A stretch of 64,000 nucleotides of DNA from Arctopsyche grandis (Eukaryota > Arthropoda > Insecta > Trichoptera > Hydropsychidae): NCBI RefSeq assembly GCF_051622035.1, contig NC_135355.1:39103986-39167985 (forward strand), read 5' to 3'. The position numbers were made by a program, and so were the translations under genes. Under the pieces are notes generated by a model. It made no database searches. It saw only the letters and a list, made by a program, of their open reading frames with translations, and was not told where the DNA came from. Shown piece by piece: positions 33,294-63,886 of the stretch (position 1 is its first letter; each line of letters opens with the position of its first letter).

Positions 33294-34521
33294 TTAAAAC
33301 TAATAAACAAACGGTGGATAAACGTCAACGACTATCAAACGCCTCTTACACGATATTTTTGCACCATCGTATTGGCGAAGGATCCATTTACTTATATTGA
33401 TGACCAAAATGAGCAATATGGCAAAGTATGAAAACGATCGGATAAGAGGCAAATTTTTTCCTGAATTGTAATCGTAAGTGAAACGTAAATGAGGTATGTA
33501 ATAATAAAAAAAATGATTAACTTGAAACAAATTCCTACATTGGATAGAGTTTTATCAGGTGTGGACTAATTTAATTGACATGAATAAATGATATTGACGA
33601 AAGAGAAGCTAGTTAGAGCTTTTGATGATAAATAGTAGATTTATTAGTGCCAAGAACATGTTAAATTGAAGTCGAATTATATGGTTTGTTTGATTCCATC
33701 TGTTCATTACAGCTTCGATATGTTTACACGTTGGTTAATTATTGTCATCCATATGAAGAAGGGTTTCCAGATCGGAGTGAAAGATGCAATGAGTAGTAGT
33801 GATGGAAGTAGCTTATCATTAACATCTTGGACAGATTGTTTCCAATGAATCTATAGAGCAATTTGACTTTGTGGCAAAAAAATCTTATTTGTTTTCAAAA
33901 AATAAAAATAAAAATCTTATTTAAGTTGCGAGAAACTTGTGAAAAATGACCGGTATTGTCAGAAATTTTTTTAAAACCATTATATTATATGAATAAATTA
34001 GGAAGGGAGTTTGAACGATTGTTGTGAGCTATTAAAATATTTAAGAAACATGTTTTTATTTGAACAATGACAAAAAACCATAAAATCCTGCATGCATTGT
34101 TTGGCAGAAGTATTAAGGTGACTAGATTTTTTAAATATTAACCCTTTGAATGCTGACCAACGCCGATCATTGTTTTGCCAACACGTCCGTGAGCCTGAAA
34201 TAAGCCGATGAATGTTGTTTTTTGAGTATGTAAAAAATAAACAAGAATACTACCCGTGCCTTTCTAGGTAGCATTGAAAAAAAAATGCATTGAACATGGG
34301 TCGTGTAATCCGTGTCAATGTTTATAAAGACTGGTTTACACCAGAATTTCTGGGTTTATAATAGCAGAATTTCTCGATGGAAATCCCTAACTGATGAGTA
34401 TTTTAGATTGTAGCTTGGCATTAAGATTGAGAGCATTATATTTTAACAACAATGAAGAAGATGGAACTAGTTTTAAAAAAATACATTCATTAATAGACTT
34501 CTTTTTGTTTATTTTATATTA

Positions 34522-34905
34522 GCCAGCAACATAGTTCGATCCCATGAGCTGATCCAATTGAAAATAATTTTTCTGAGTATATCTGTAATGCCGCTGGTCA
34601 GACCTGGATATTTATGACTCCAGATCGATCTTTTTCAATCAGAGTTTGCCAATTTTCTCTGATTTCATTGTTGAAACGGTTCCCGATTAAAATTGGCTAA
34701 AAACCTTCTTACCTACTATGTCACCACTATTTGAGTATGATTAATGTACAATAAAATGTATGTACAATTCATAGATGTCTCATTAATTTGCGAGTTTTCA
34801 GTGTTTCGTAATTCAGCGACTTGTGTAATAAAAACGCTGCATTGTTTATAATTGGCAAGGAAGGCGCATTATAGTTTACCTGTAAGGCCTTCCTGGTATA
34901 AAATG
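34522..34905 (+). mobile_element. tRNA-derived SINE, copy 2
   Basis: Same body as 16640-16977. The head is short (GCCAGCAACATAG joined to TTCGATCCC), so the A-to-B box interval is deleted. The tail ends GGCCTTCCTGGTAT with the CCAGGAAGG/CCTTCCTGG stem. Confidence 0.75.
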
Positions 34906-35105
34906 AGTAATATTAAATAAATATCCAGGATTTCCGTTATCATAAGGAATGGTTCCCGGAAAGACGCACTAAATTGCACTGAATAGTAGCTCAGTTTCGA
35001 GAAGTCAAAAAGAACTTACGCAATAGAATTCCACAAAAAAAGGTTAGCACCCTCGGATAACAATAAATATTAGAGAGTCTAAACCAGATAGAATTAGAGA
35101 GTCTA

Positions 35106-35413
35106 ATGTCATATTAATAGAAGTGGCTTTAGGCGTCATATTGTTGTCAATTGACGATTGTCCGCAAACAATCCTAAATAATTTTAGCATCAGTCGTATT
35201 TGATGCTTGGTGCTCGACGCATGTCCGATAAAAACTTCTCTGTTTGTTTATATTACTCGCAAGCATCGGTAAAAATTGCACAATGCATTCAAAAACACAA
35301 ACAACATAGGATACATTTTTATAAGTAAATTGATACGATTGTATTCCGTGCGTTGTATAATTGACAACAATTATTTATTCGTAAGGGCCCTTCTATTATT
35401 ATTACATTTCTCT
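35106..35413. repeat. Dispersed repeat U, copy 1
   Basis: Matches 56158-56503 end to end, from AATAGAAGTGGCTTTAGGCG to CGTAAGGGCCCTTCTATTAT. Its ends are weakly inverted. No coding capacity. Confidence 0.7.
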
Positions 35414-35757
35414 GGTTTAAACTAGTGGCGTAACTACTATGTAGCGGGGGTAAGCAATGCTTACGGGCCCACGGAGATAGGGGGCCATAAATTGTCAAAA
35501 TAACTTCAAATTAAAACACGTTTTGCGGGAATGCAAGTAGTGAAAAACTATTACGGTTTTCTTGAACCTAGGAAAATTATTAATATGCTGGAAACAGATA
35601 ATGCAGACCATTGTTTGAATCTCAGAAAAAAATATCCAGAAGTTTTCTTAGATTAATTCGAATCTCAATTTGCTCATGTACTTTTATTAATAAAAAAAAG
35701 ATCTTTCTGAAACAATGACCATAATGCAATTTTCTAACCAAGTATATACATAGTTGT

Positions 35758-36033
35758 TTGGAGAGTGATTTTTCAAAAGTATATACCACATTTGAGGGGT
35801 ATAAAAGCAAAGGTGCCTATGTCCTATGTGTGGACATATACACCTTTGCTTTTATATCCCTCATTTATGCTATTTTTACTCTTCCGGTAACTGTCGCTAG
35901 TGAAGAAAGAACATTCAATAAATTAAAGATTACAAAAGAAATTCGATCGGTCCAACCAGACTCAATGAACTATCTTTGTTTACAACTAATTCATGAGAGT
36001 ATGTTTACAACTAATAATAAGAAGAAATTTTAA
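35758..36033 (+). pseudogene. hAT transposase dimerisation-domain fragment
   Basis: After IYAIFTLPVTVASEERTFNK the frame continues LKITKEIRSVQPDSMNYLCL and QLIHESMFTTN. LPVTVASxERxFSKLKxIKxxLRSxMxxxxLxxLxLxxIE is the C-terminal hAT dimerisation motif. Only this domain survives. Upstream the frame runs through the hairpin at 35794-35862. Confidence 0.75.
35794..35862. repeat. Near-perfect hairpin, 22-bp outer stem
   Basis: 35794-35815 pairs with 35841-35862 (21 of 22 bases). Inside, TATGTCC (35818-35824) pairs with GGACATA (35832-35838) around a 7-base loop. Confidence 0.9.
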
Positions 36034-36258
36034 AATAGGTGAGTTGAATTAAGAAAATTATATTATGTAGCTACATATTTACAATATGGGGATCTAGTCT
36101 TGTTGTGAAGGTCTTCTTCACCACCAGTCCGCCATGTATTATAGACAGGTTCGTCTGTGTTCGGTATTAAATACAGCCATGTTGAATATGGTATTTATTT
36201 GGTAGTAACACGTATACACAAGTATGATTAATTGTTGGCAAAAGTTTGTCGTTCAGCG

Positions 36259-36803
36259 GTCTCTGGATATGGTAGAGTGTCGCTGGCTCGGCATTCAGCT
36301 ATGTTCAGCAAGTCTCTGGATACGGCAGTGTGTTGCTGGCTCGTTGTTCGGCTATGTTCGGCAAGTCGCTGGATATGGTAGAGTGTCGCTGGCTCGGCGT
36401 TCGGCTATGTTCAGCAAGTCTCTGGATACGGCAGTGTGTTGCTGGCTGGTTGTTCTTCCAAGTCCGCGTAGTGAAGTGGTGGCTGGTCAGGAGCTGGATG
36501 TTGACTGGTCTGCTGCTGTGTGTCGACGCTTGCTGCTCTGGGTCGACTGGCGCGGTTTGGGTTGTACCTCCTTTTATAGTGTTTTTGGAATGCTTGGTGG
36601 AAGTGGTTATTGACGCGTACGAAAGGAATTTTGTTTTCGTCGAGGCGTCGAATTTTCTGGAATGCTTGATGGAAGTGGTTATTGACGCGTACGAGAGGAA
36701 TTTTGTTTTCGTCGAGGCGTCGAATTTTCTGGAATGCTTGATGGAAGTGGTTATTGACGCGTACGAGAGGAATTTTGTTTTCGTCGAGGCGTCGAATTTT
36801 CTG
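36259..36803. repeat. Two tandem arrays: 53-bp x4 and 72-bp x3
   Basis: A 53-bp unit starts at 36259, 36312, 36365 and 36418 (GTCTCTGGATAYGG...), alternating between two variants. A 72-bp unit starts at 36588, 36660 and 36732; being a multiple of three it keeps frames open on both strands. The region is GC-richer than its flanks and lies inside the hAT element. No protein family recognised. Confidence 0.9.
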
Positions 36804-37117
36804 GAATGCTTGGCGCCTTTCCGCTCGATGTATTTTAATGGTGGCGGCGTGTTTCGACCGTTTTGGTTCCACTCGACTGGTAGGGGCGTTCCGCCTGAGT
36901 TTAATATAATGACTGCAGGTGCATGTCGTCTGGGTTTCGGGAATGTAGTTTGTTGTTGCGGAATATTCTCGAAGGTTTCGATGACGATGACGACGACGAG
37001 ATTCCTACAACAATAATTATATTTATATTAAAACTGCGATGCGAGAACAAAAATTTGGTATTTCGATTTAAAAATTCGAGGGGGGGGTCCTTGATGATTT
37101 TTGCTTATGGGCCTGTA

Positions 37118-37235
37118 AGACAGGTGAGGGGGTCGCCAGTGTAGAACAGGGGTCACCAGTGTAAGATCGCCAATTTTGTAGTCGGCGGTCATCAGTGTAA
37201 GACAGGTGAGGGGGTCACCAGTGTAAGACAGGGAA
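37118..37235. repeat. Short GT-rich repeat (GGTCACCAGTGTAAGACAGG)n
   Basis: Four to five irregular copies of CAGTGTAAGACAGGTGAGGG-like units, also within the hAT element. Could be LTR-internal junction material. Confidence 0.7.
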
Positions 37236-37884
37236 GGTATGTTGACCGTATCCCGGTCTAACGAAACACGTGTTGTGTAGTTTGAAAGAGGATCGTTTAT
37301 TTTTGTTCAATTGGTACAATGGTTATTGTATGTACGAAGAGGTTTCTTCGGAGATGTGATCTAGTTGAACTCTAGAGGTTCACTCTGCCGGTGGAGGTTG
37401 CTGCGTTGCTTTATAAACGTTTTGGGTTGAAGTGTGTCGTGTGCACATATTTTGTTCTTGGTACTCGCGAGCGTGGTTTTATGGGTTCATACGCCTGGAC
37501 GTAGTTCGTGGTTTTTATGGGTTCAGTGAGTTCTTCCTTTGTTTCTAAGACACGTGTATAGAAACACGTGTCGACCTTTTGACGAGGCGAGCGTGTGCCA
37601 TGCGTTAATGACTTTCCTGGATATGTTTCGCAGTGACCTGATGAGATCATTTCAGTTGTACTATATGCCTACAGCCCAAAATTCCTAGTTATGCCACTGG
37701 TCTAAACACACCTTTATAAAACTCGAAATCCTCGGCGGTAGTTATCTAGGGTTTGTTTGGATTAGTTACAATTTTTATACCTGCTTTCTATTGGAATTTC
37801 TAAATAATTCTAGTTGGAAATGTTGGCGAAATTTTCAGCGTGGCGAGCTTTCAACAGAAAAGACGTCAGCACTCTAAGGGTTAA

Positions 37885-38160
37885 GAGTCAAATTCTTTGA
37901 CCTTTAAAGTAGGCTTTGAGTGTATTAAATTTGATATATTGACATTGGAGTCGAAGTCGGAGCCGGAGCTGTGTGTGTTTCAACTCCAAGACCCTGTTAA
38001 AATGTTATAATAAATTGTGCACATTGATAAAAGCATGGCCGTAAAGAGCGTTGCTAGGTGTGTGGTAGTGGTGGTGGCGAGTGCGAGCGAGACAGAGAAG
38101 AAAAGGTGCGAGGAGAGTGGAGTGGTGAGAAGAGGGAATCGGCGTTTGGCGTCGGACGAG
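37885..38160 (+). promoter_or_regulatory. Epimerase 5' flank and untranslated region
   Basis: Turns from AT-rich to GC-rich, with GTGGTGGTGGCGAGTGCGAG-type purine repeats upstream of the start codon. No TATA box was seen. The first intron begins with (CCACAT)n-like repeats at 38236-38270. Confidence 0.4.
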
Positions 38161-57547
<19,387 letters not shown>

Positions 57548-58380
57548 GTGGATGGGTCAGGTAGCAGCAGTAACCAACAACACCCAACTCAATACTCTGC
57601 TACTAATTCAATGTGGCCTGTTATCGTCGGTCTTTTGCCATCGTCTTCATCCACACAACAATCGCATCACTGTCCAGGACAGATGCTGTGCTCCATATGC
57701 ATAGCACCTTCGCTATGATTCATTTTAAAAATCAACAAACTTTTTTTTATTTCTTACTATACACATGTTTTTATATGGGATTCATGATTTTTTCCTCCTC
57801 ATATATGTATAGGTAGTATGCAGTATAAATGTATTATTTTAATTTTATAAATGGAAAGGTGCAAGTATTATTTTGGTACGTGTGTATTATTATTAATAGA
57901 TTTTATTCAAAATTGTAACTTACGATACAAATTTGTCCGTAATGTTATAATAATTTGAAGACTTGATTCTATTCTGAATTGTAATATTTTTTGTATTTGA
58001 GGCCGTCGCAGTATCTCATGTATTCAGGTGTGTTAAACCTCAACTGTTTGTGATATTGTGTCGGAATGGTGACAGCTTTGACGGGCCTGGTTTTTTTTTA
58101 TTAGAAAATATGATAAAACAGTCAAACTCAGCAATGAAATTATTGTGTTTTCATCTGAGATTTGACTCGCTTCATCTTCTAATAGCTGATTATATGATGT
58201 AATTTTGATTTAAGAGTCCGATTTTCAATATGTAAGCTCTACAATTGGGCCTGTCTTAACTGTCGATGCCAAACAATTTTACAATATACTTAATTTTCGA
58301 TAGTTTTTATTAGATTTTTTTTTTGTTTTGAAAGAGTTTGATCTTTTTCGTACGAATCTGTCCTCTATTGATGTATTTTT
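57548..58380. other. Epimerase 3' flank
   Basis: AT-rich with no supported feature. No clear polyadenylation signal close to the stop codon. Confidence 0.45.
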
Positions 58381-58384
58381 TTAA

Positions 58385-58887
58385 CCCTTTGCCCGCGGCA
58401 ATTTATATAGAGAACAAGCCCTGCACTCGGCACCTTTTTCGCGAATTTGGCAATCGAGTTTTCGACCTTAAATACAGATTTTAATATTTACTCAAGTAAC
58501 CAGATATGTTAATTAACACAAAGTATTATTTTAAACAATTAAATTCATGATATACCTCGTAGATTTGGCTTAATTGTCAAATAATCATTCTTCATACAAT
58601 TGAGATTTATCGACTCAATTGTATGAAGACGTGACGTCACATAAACGAGGTTTCAGTATGGTTCTACAAAAAATTTATTTTGACTGGTATATATTCATTT
58701 TAAGCAAATTGAATAGATGGCATTCAACTCTCAGTAATATATTCAACCAATTTTGAACCTTAAAACAGTTGAAATAGGCGCATATAAGCCTCAAAATCCC
58801 GTGCAAAGTTCAGAAATTCTATGGAAGACAGCCGCGCTACAGACTCGTCGCCCAAAGCTTCCATAGAAGACGGCCGCGGGCAAACGG
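58385..58887. mobile_element. TTAA MITE (piggyBac-like ends), copy 2
   Basis: 503 bp with exact TTAA on both sides (58381-58384, 58888-58891), ends CCCTTTGCCCGCGGC and GCCGCGGGCAAACGG. Shares its body with 18641-19146. Confidence 0.92.
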
Positions 58888-58891
58888 TTAA

Positions 58892-60123
58892 ACAATTTTT
58901 GAATTCTTATCTATACTGTCTTTCTCAATTGATTATATATTTGTTAAACGGTAAGTCTTTTGGAAAATAATGTGTAATCAAGACTGAAAGTTAAAAAAAA
59001 AAAAAGCACATTGGCTCTGAAATTTTGGCATTATTTTAAGTATGTGAAATGTGCTTTCATTATAGGATACTTATTTTTGAAATTTGATAGTGGACTTTTG
59101 CAAAGGTGTATGTATTGTTTGGTTTTGTAAATTTTAATGAATAAAAAAAAATGCATATATGTATAAATACGGTCAATTGGTTGAGATTATGGTTAATGCT
59201 TTTAATTTTATGTTGTCTTTTGAAGACAGTTTGTTTGAATTTTGTATTTGAATATTGTTTAAATCGTACCGTACATACATATATATATATATATATTATG
59301 AAATATGCAAACTTGTTAAAAAGTGCAATAGAATTAGTGATCATTTAAAAATAATGTTAAAGCTCGATCGTAAGGTTTCGTCGACGACAACGACCTAAAA
59401 GACAGCATCCTCAACTCGTGTATGATATGCATGCATTTTAGTGTTAAAAATTGAATCATCGAAGGGTTACTGACGAAGAAACGCCTCCAAATAGTGGGTG
59501 CTAGTATAATACAACGATTTTGTAAGATTTTAAGTATTATAGAAAGTATATGGGAGATGCTTCCAGAATCAAAATACAAAATAAAAAATGAAAAGATCAG
59601 AGCCAAAAGTTCGTCGACGTGTATAATTTAGTCGTTTGTAAGGGAGACAATTTGCTCTTGTCGTGAATTGTGTTATTAAGAGGCTCAACTGACTGGCGGA
59701 TGCTCAATTTTATTGCGATTGGCTCGATATGTCTTGCCATATCCATAGTTCCTGTTTGGAAACACTCGATCCAAATGTATAATATTATATTATATACATA
59801 CATATATATTTAGTATTCAATATATCACAAATTAATTTTAGTGTCAATTTAGTTTTCATATTGAACATGTACAAAAGATGTCAAAATTAAATGAAAAATA
59901 TTTGTAATTATAACGAACGAAGTACATAATACATATATCTTATGATATTGATTCACTTGACAAGCAATTATAGGCTTTAAACGAGTATACGAAAAATTAT
60001 ATCAATTATTCTAGGACCATTGATCTGTTTTTAGACTAAATAATGTACACGAACATTCCGAAATCTCTTTATTGATTTTTTTTTTAAATAAATATATGCA
60101 TCTTTTATAAACCGCGTAAATTC
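58892..60123. other. AT-rich intergenic DNA
   Basis: Between the convergent epimerase and MRPS31 genes. No gene, repeat end or RNA recognised. Confidence 0.45.
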
Positions 60124-61450
60124 CAGTGCCGTGCGGTATCGTTTATCATGCATACGTATGAAAAACGGTTAGTATATATATATATGAGTGGCGTGCGGTA
60201 AAACTCTCTCTCTCTCTCTCTCTCTCCCCCCGTCGTACATCCTCGCTTATTTTGCGCGAGCAGGATACAACAGGAACAAGAAGAACAGGCTTTTTCTCTC
60301 GTATCCCGCGCGCGCACATTAAACAAGGCTGTATGACCAAAAGAGAGATGATTTCACCGCATGCCACTGATATATATTATATATATACATAGTACCGTTT
60401 AGCATGCACCCTTTTTGTTGATCTTTGCCTTCCGATATTTGCTTTTTCGACCTTTTCACTTTAGGTCGCGTGAGGTAGACCCGGTACATACATATGTGGT
60501 AGAGATTCCTGACAGATGACGCTGTTCAGGACCACGGTTGGGATGTGGCCGTGGAGGTGAAGATCAAACACGTGCGTTTTCAGTCATGTTGTTCATTAAG
60601 AGGATACGTGCGGTGGTTTAGTGACCAACCGCGCGGAGCACAGGTCCAACTGCTACTAACCGTTACATCTCTACCCCTTTTCATCCCCTTCTCACAATCA
60701 GTCGTAACATACTCTTTCTCAGCCTTTAGTCTTAAATTGACACTCGTGCAAACATATCGGAATTTGACAAGATTGTTCAAAGTTTCAGAGATAAATACCA
60801 TACATTAAATACAAATCTATATTGAAAACATTTCGTTTTAAATCGAATACGTCTAATAGAATTAAGAAATGGGTACGATTTAACTGTACATTGAGAGCAA
60901 TACTTTGTATCTTAAAAAAAAATGTTTGTGCATTAAAAATTTGCATTATTTTCGGTGCATTAAAAAATCTCGTATTGTGCATCATTAAAAAATATGAAAC
61001 GATCATTCGAAAAAATAGATTTTAGCATTAGAATGGATACAAAAAGTGGCAAGTTCTGCCATTGACAACTGTGAACTGTCAAAAGTGTTTACTTTTGTTT
61101 CTCACTAGTGAAATGTAATCTTAAATAAATAAAACCAAACCATAAATAAATTAAACCTAACCAAACGTTGGTTCGTATTTTGGTATCCATGACGTTGCCG
61201 ATAAAGTTCAACTGTCATTTTAATGCACATTTTATCCACTTTTTAAGTAGCAAATATTTTTTTCAATGATCTAAACAAACTTTCTAATGCAATCTGTATC
61301 CGTCATTTAGAAATGCACACATTTTTTTTGTAATGTAAAACATTTATTTTATAAAATGGACGTTTAAATTGTTCTTGAAAAGTATACTTTGTTTTATATT
61401 CACATTGTTCTAAGGTAATTGTGACTTATTTTAAAAGCCGCACGCCACTG
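60124..61450. mobile_element. Candidate CAGTG-ended element with nested MITE
   Basis: Starts CAGTGCCGTGCGGTAT, ends (complement) CAGTGGCGTGCGGCTT. An inner element at about 60187-60369 has its own ends AGTGGCGTGCGGTAAAA and TTTCACCGCATGCCACT and a (CT)n run. Flanks GCGTAAAT and GCGTACAT hint at a target duplication but do not abut the ends exactly. Confidence 0.5.
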
Positions 61451-61749
61451 GCGTACATTTCGACTTTCAATATCCACGTTAATGTTACGTTAGTTTACGA
61501 TTGTGTTATTTTTCTGTATAAGAAATAAACAGAAGAAAAATATGGTGATGGATTTTAAAGTGTTAGTATTTGTTTATAATTTAACTGTGGTTCCTTTTTT
61601 TCATATGATTGTTATATTATACATATACATAATACAAGAATATTTTTATTCCAACCATGTATTTTCTTGCCTCAGTCCACGTCCCTTCCGATTAAAACAA
61701 CACCATAAAACTAAAAATATCTATTTTATTAAGGTAAAAATTACATCTA

Positions 61750-63886
61750 TCAGACATTCATCGGCTTGGATTCGTTCACGGAATTTCCGTAAGCGCCGAC
61801 TTGCTCCAACAATTCTCGTTTCGACTCAAAGTAGTTCTTGAACCATTCTATATGCTCTCTCTTATCTTTGTACGGCATGTATGAGTTCTTCGACATGCCG
61901 ATGCACACCAACTCCATGAAATGTCTGATCGGTCCTCGCGCCGGACACCAATCTTTCAGGTGACCTTCTAAGAATACATGATCCGAAAAATGAACGTCCC
62001 TTTCTTCTACGATTCCTGTCAATTAAAATTACAGTATTATACGACATTACATTTCATTATTTATTTATAGTTAGTATTGGATCATTGTGGCTTTACAGGA
62101 AGAACCTAATGCGCCACAATGACCTACACTTAAATTAAGAAAATAATGATGAGCGCAGGTCACCAGATAAATATGTTAAAATAATATCCGAGAAGTCGAA
62201 TAGCTCTTGGTATAGGAACCATTCGAAAAAGAACTGTGCGAGCAGGAGGTACAACCATCAAATGATGATGTCTACCACGCACATAATTATTAGGGACATA
62301 AAGTCCCAATTGTTCCAGCAACAACGGGCATGATGTATTACCACGCAGTAGCTGGAGAACGAAACGAATTAACGAGAAGTTTCTCCGAAGTTCAAGGGAA
62401 TTATACCCAAGCATGCCCAAAAGGAAAGGAGTAGGATAGAGATATGGGTAGTACCCATACTCTTTCTTATATAGAAAACGAAGGAATGCTTTTTGCACTT
62501 TTTCGATAATAAGAGAGTAGTTTGCTTCATGCGGATTCCACACAATCGCATTATACTCTAGCTTACTTCTAACAAGCGAGTTGAAAAGCAAGCGAGAAGA
62601 CAAGGCATTGGAGAATAACCTAGCATATCTCAAGACTAATCCAAGTCGACGAAAGGAAACGTCAGCGACTGTCTTGATGTGGTTGTGAAAGGTGAATTGA
62701 GGATCAAAAATGATACCAAAAATGATAGATTCCACACGCTTCAACAACACGGATCCAATGTAATATCCGTGACAATAGAGCGAATTCGCACGTCCATAAT
62801 TCATAATTACATATGTGTATTAAAGCATACCTTGTTCATTATCAATAGGGAACTTCCATATTTTTCCTTGATTTGTCCATTGAATCATTTTATCGAAATA
62901 ATTTTCAGGCGGGTGTGCTATTGCTACATTGTTTTCATACTCTTCTAGATCCTTCCATATCGCCAGTTCCACTCCTGCAGAACCTTCGAAATCTTTCGTG
63001 AATATACCGAGAGGCTTTCCATCGAGTAGGTGGACTGATTGTATTTTAAATCTGCAATGATACGACATTTTCAAAGCCTATACTTGTTAGAAATCTGATG
63101 ACACCACCGATAACTACGCATAGTCTACCTCGATGTAAATGAGGCTGGATTTGTTCTGGTGTTGTAAGATTCTCCGACGTTTTTAGACATGGCACTTCTC
63201 ACCTGCTGCGACCTCGTGACTTTGGCGACGTATTCGTTGGTGCTTTCAGTATTGTCGATCTGCATGCCGTCTATTAATTGGCTGAAAAGTTTAAAAGATT
63301 TCAGTTGAAAGATTTTCATTAGGTGAGGATAAGAGTTGGGCACTTTTTGAATTTACCCCCAGTTCAAATTTGTGATTTGGTTTGGAACTTCTGTTGCCTT
63401 TGCAATGAGCTCTTTTTCAACGTTGGGATCGTCTCCGAAGGATTTCGCCACTGATGCAGCTGCGTCTTTGATATTTTTCACTGTAAATAACATTTCCAGT
63501 TCTTATAAATGGCATTTCTGAAATATATATGTACATATATAAAATGGGGACTTACTAGATTCTTCAAATTCTGATTTGATATTGGATCTCTTTTGTTTTT
63601 GGAAGCCGTAGTTTTCGACAGGTAGCTTCGGTTTGGACACATTTTGGGGTTGAGCATTGGCTTCGATCATGCTTTTGAGGATGTCGTTGATTTTGTTGGT
63701 AAGTTCCTCTTTTGATTTAGGTTTTTCTTCATTTGACGGTTCTGCGGATGAAACGGGATCACCGTCTCCCGAAGATTTTGAACAAAAAGTCCTAGTTATA
63801 TTTTTTTTAATATTATCCACGAATATGGGCCTGTGTAGAAATTGATCTCGATAAGAATACATTTGTATGAAATTAATTATAATCAA
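61750..63886 (-). CDS. MRPS31: Mitochondrial small ribosomal subunit protein mS31 (5 exons)
   Basis: Metazoan-specific protein of the mitochondrial small ribosomal subunit. Exons on the minus strand: 63886-63556, 63480-63357, 63281-63129, 63051-62831, 62015-61750. All introns are GT-AG and phases join, giving 364 residues (human 395). The diagnostic C-terminal half is present: FDKMIQWTNQGKIWKFPIDN, HFSDHVFLEGHL, GPIRHFMELVCIGMSKN and EHIEWFKNYFESKRELL. The N-terminus (MYSYRDQFLHRPIFVDN, then TRTFCSKSS) is basic and suits a mitochondrial presequence; initiation at Met9 (63862) is equally plausible. AATAAA lies on the minus strand at 61730-61725, 20 bases after the stop. Intron 4 contains a LINE fragment in the same orientation. 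Confidence 0.93.
62056..62815 (-). mobile_element. LINE 3' fragment in MRPS31 intron 4
   Basis: A 214-codon minus-strand frame (62804-62160) gives the C-terminal part of an insect non-LTR reverse transcriptase: LGLVLRYARLFSNALSSRLL, LVRSKLEYNAIVWNP, IEKVQKAFLRFLYKKEYGYY and PRAIRLLGYYF. The catalytic FADD region is absent. It ends in a shared 3' sequence (CATTGTGGCTTTACAGGAAG at 62080) and a (TTTA)-type tail near 62056. Clade probably Jockey/CR1-like. Confidence 0.8.

Larger units (their letters stand above)
35423..37699 (+). mobile_element. hAT element, internally rearranged, with target duplication
   Basis: Ends TAGTGGCGTAACTA and (complement) CAGTGGCATAACTA. Flanking 8-mers GTTTAAAC (35415-35422) and GTCTAAAC (37700-37707) differ at one base. 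The homologous unoccupied site in the inverted copy near 42585-42600 carries a single GTCTAAAC. Inside are a transposase C-terminal fragment, a 22-bp hairpin and GC-richer tandem repeats. Confidence 0.8.
34142..37880. mobile_element. TTAA element subfamily 3, copy 1, split by later insertions
   Basis: Flanked by TTAA at 34138-34141 and 37881-37884, with ends CCCTTTGAATGCTGACC and CACTCTAAGGG. Its outer parts (34142-34480 and about 37700-37880) match, inverted, the 852-bp copy at 42430-43281. The 3 kb between them are later arrivals: a SINE, a dispersed repeat and a hAT element. Confidence 0.8.

Noticed and set aside
60545-60808. 87-codon frame beginning MAVEVKIKHVRFQ
   Set aside because: Looks coding at first, but it lies within a candidate transposon and matches nothing I know.
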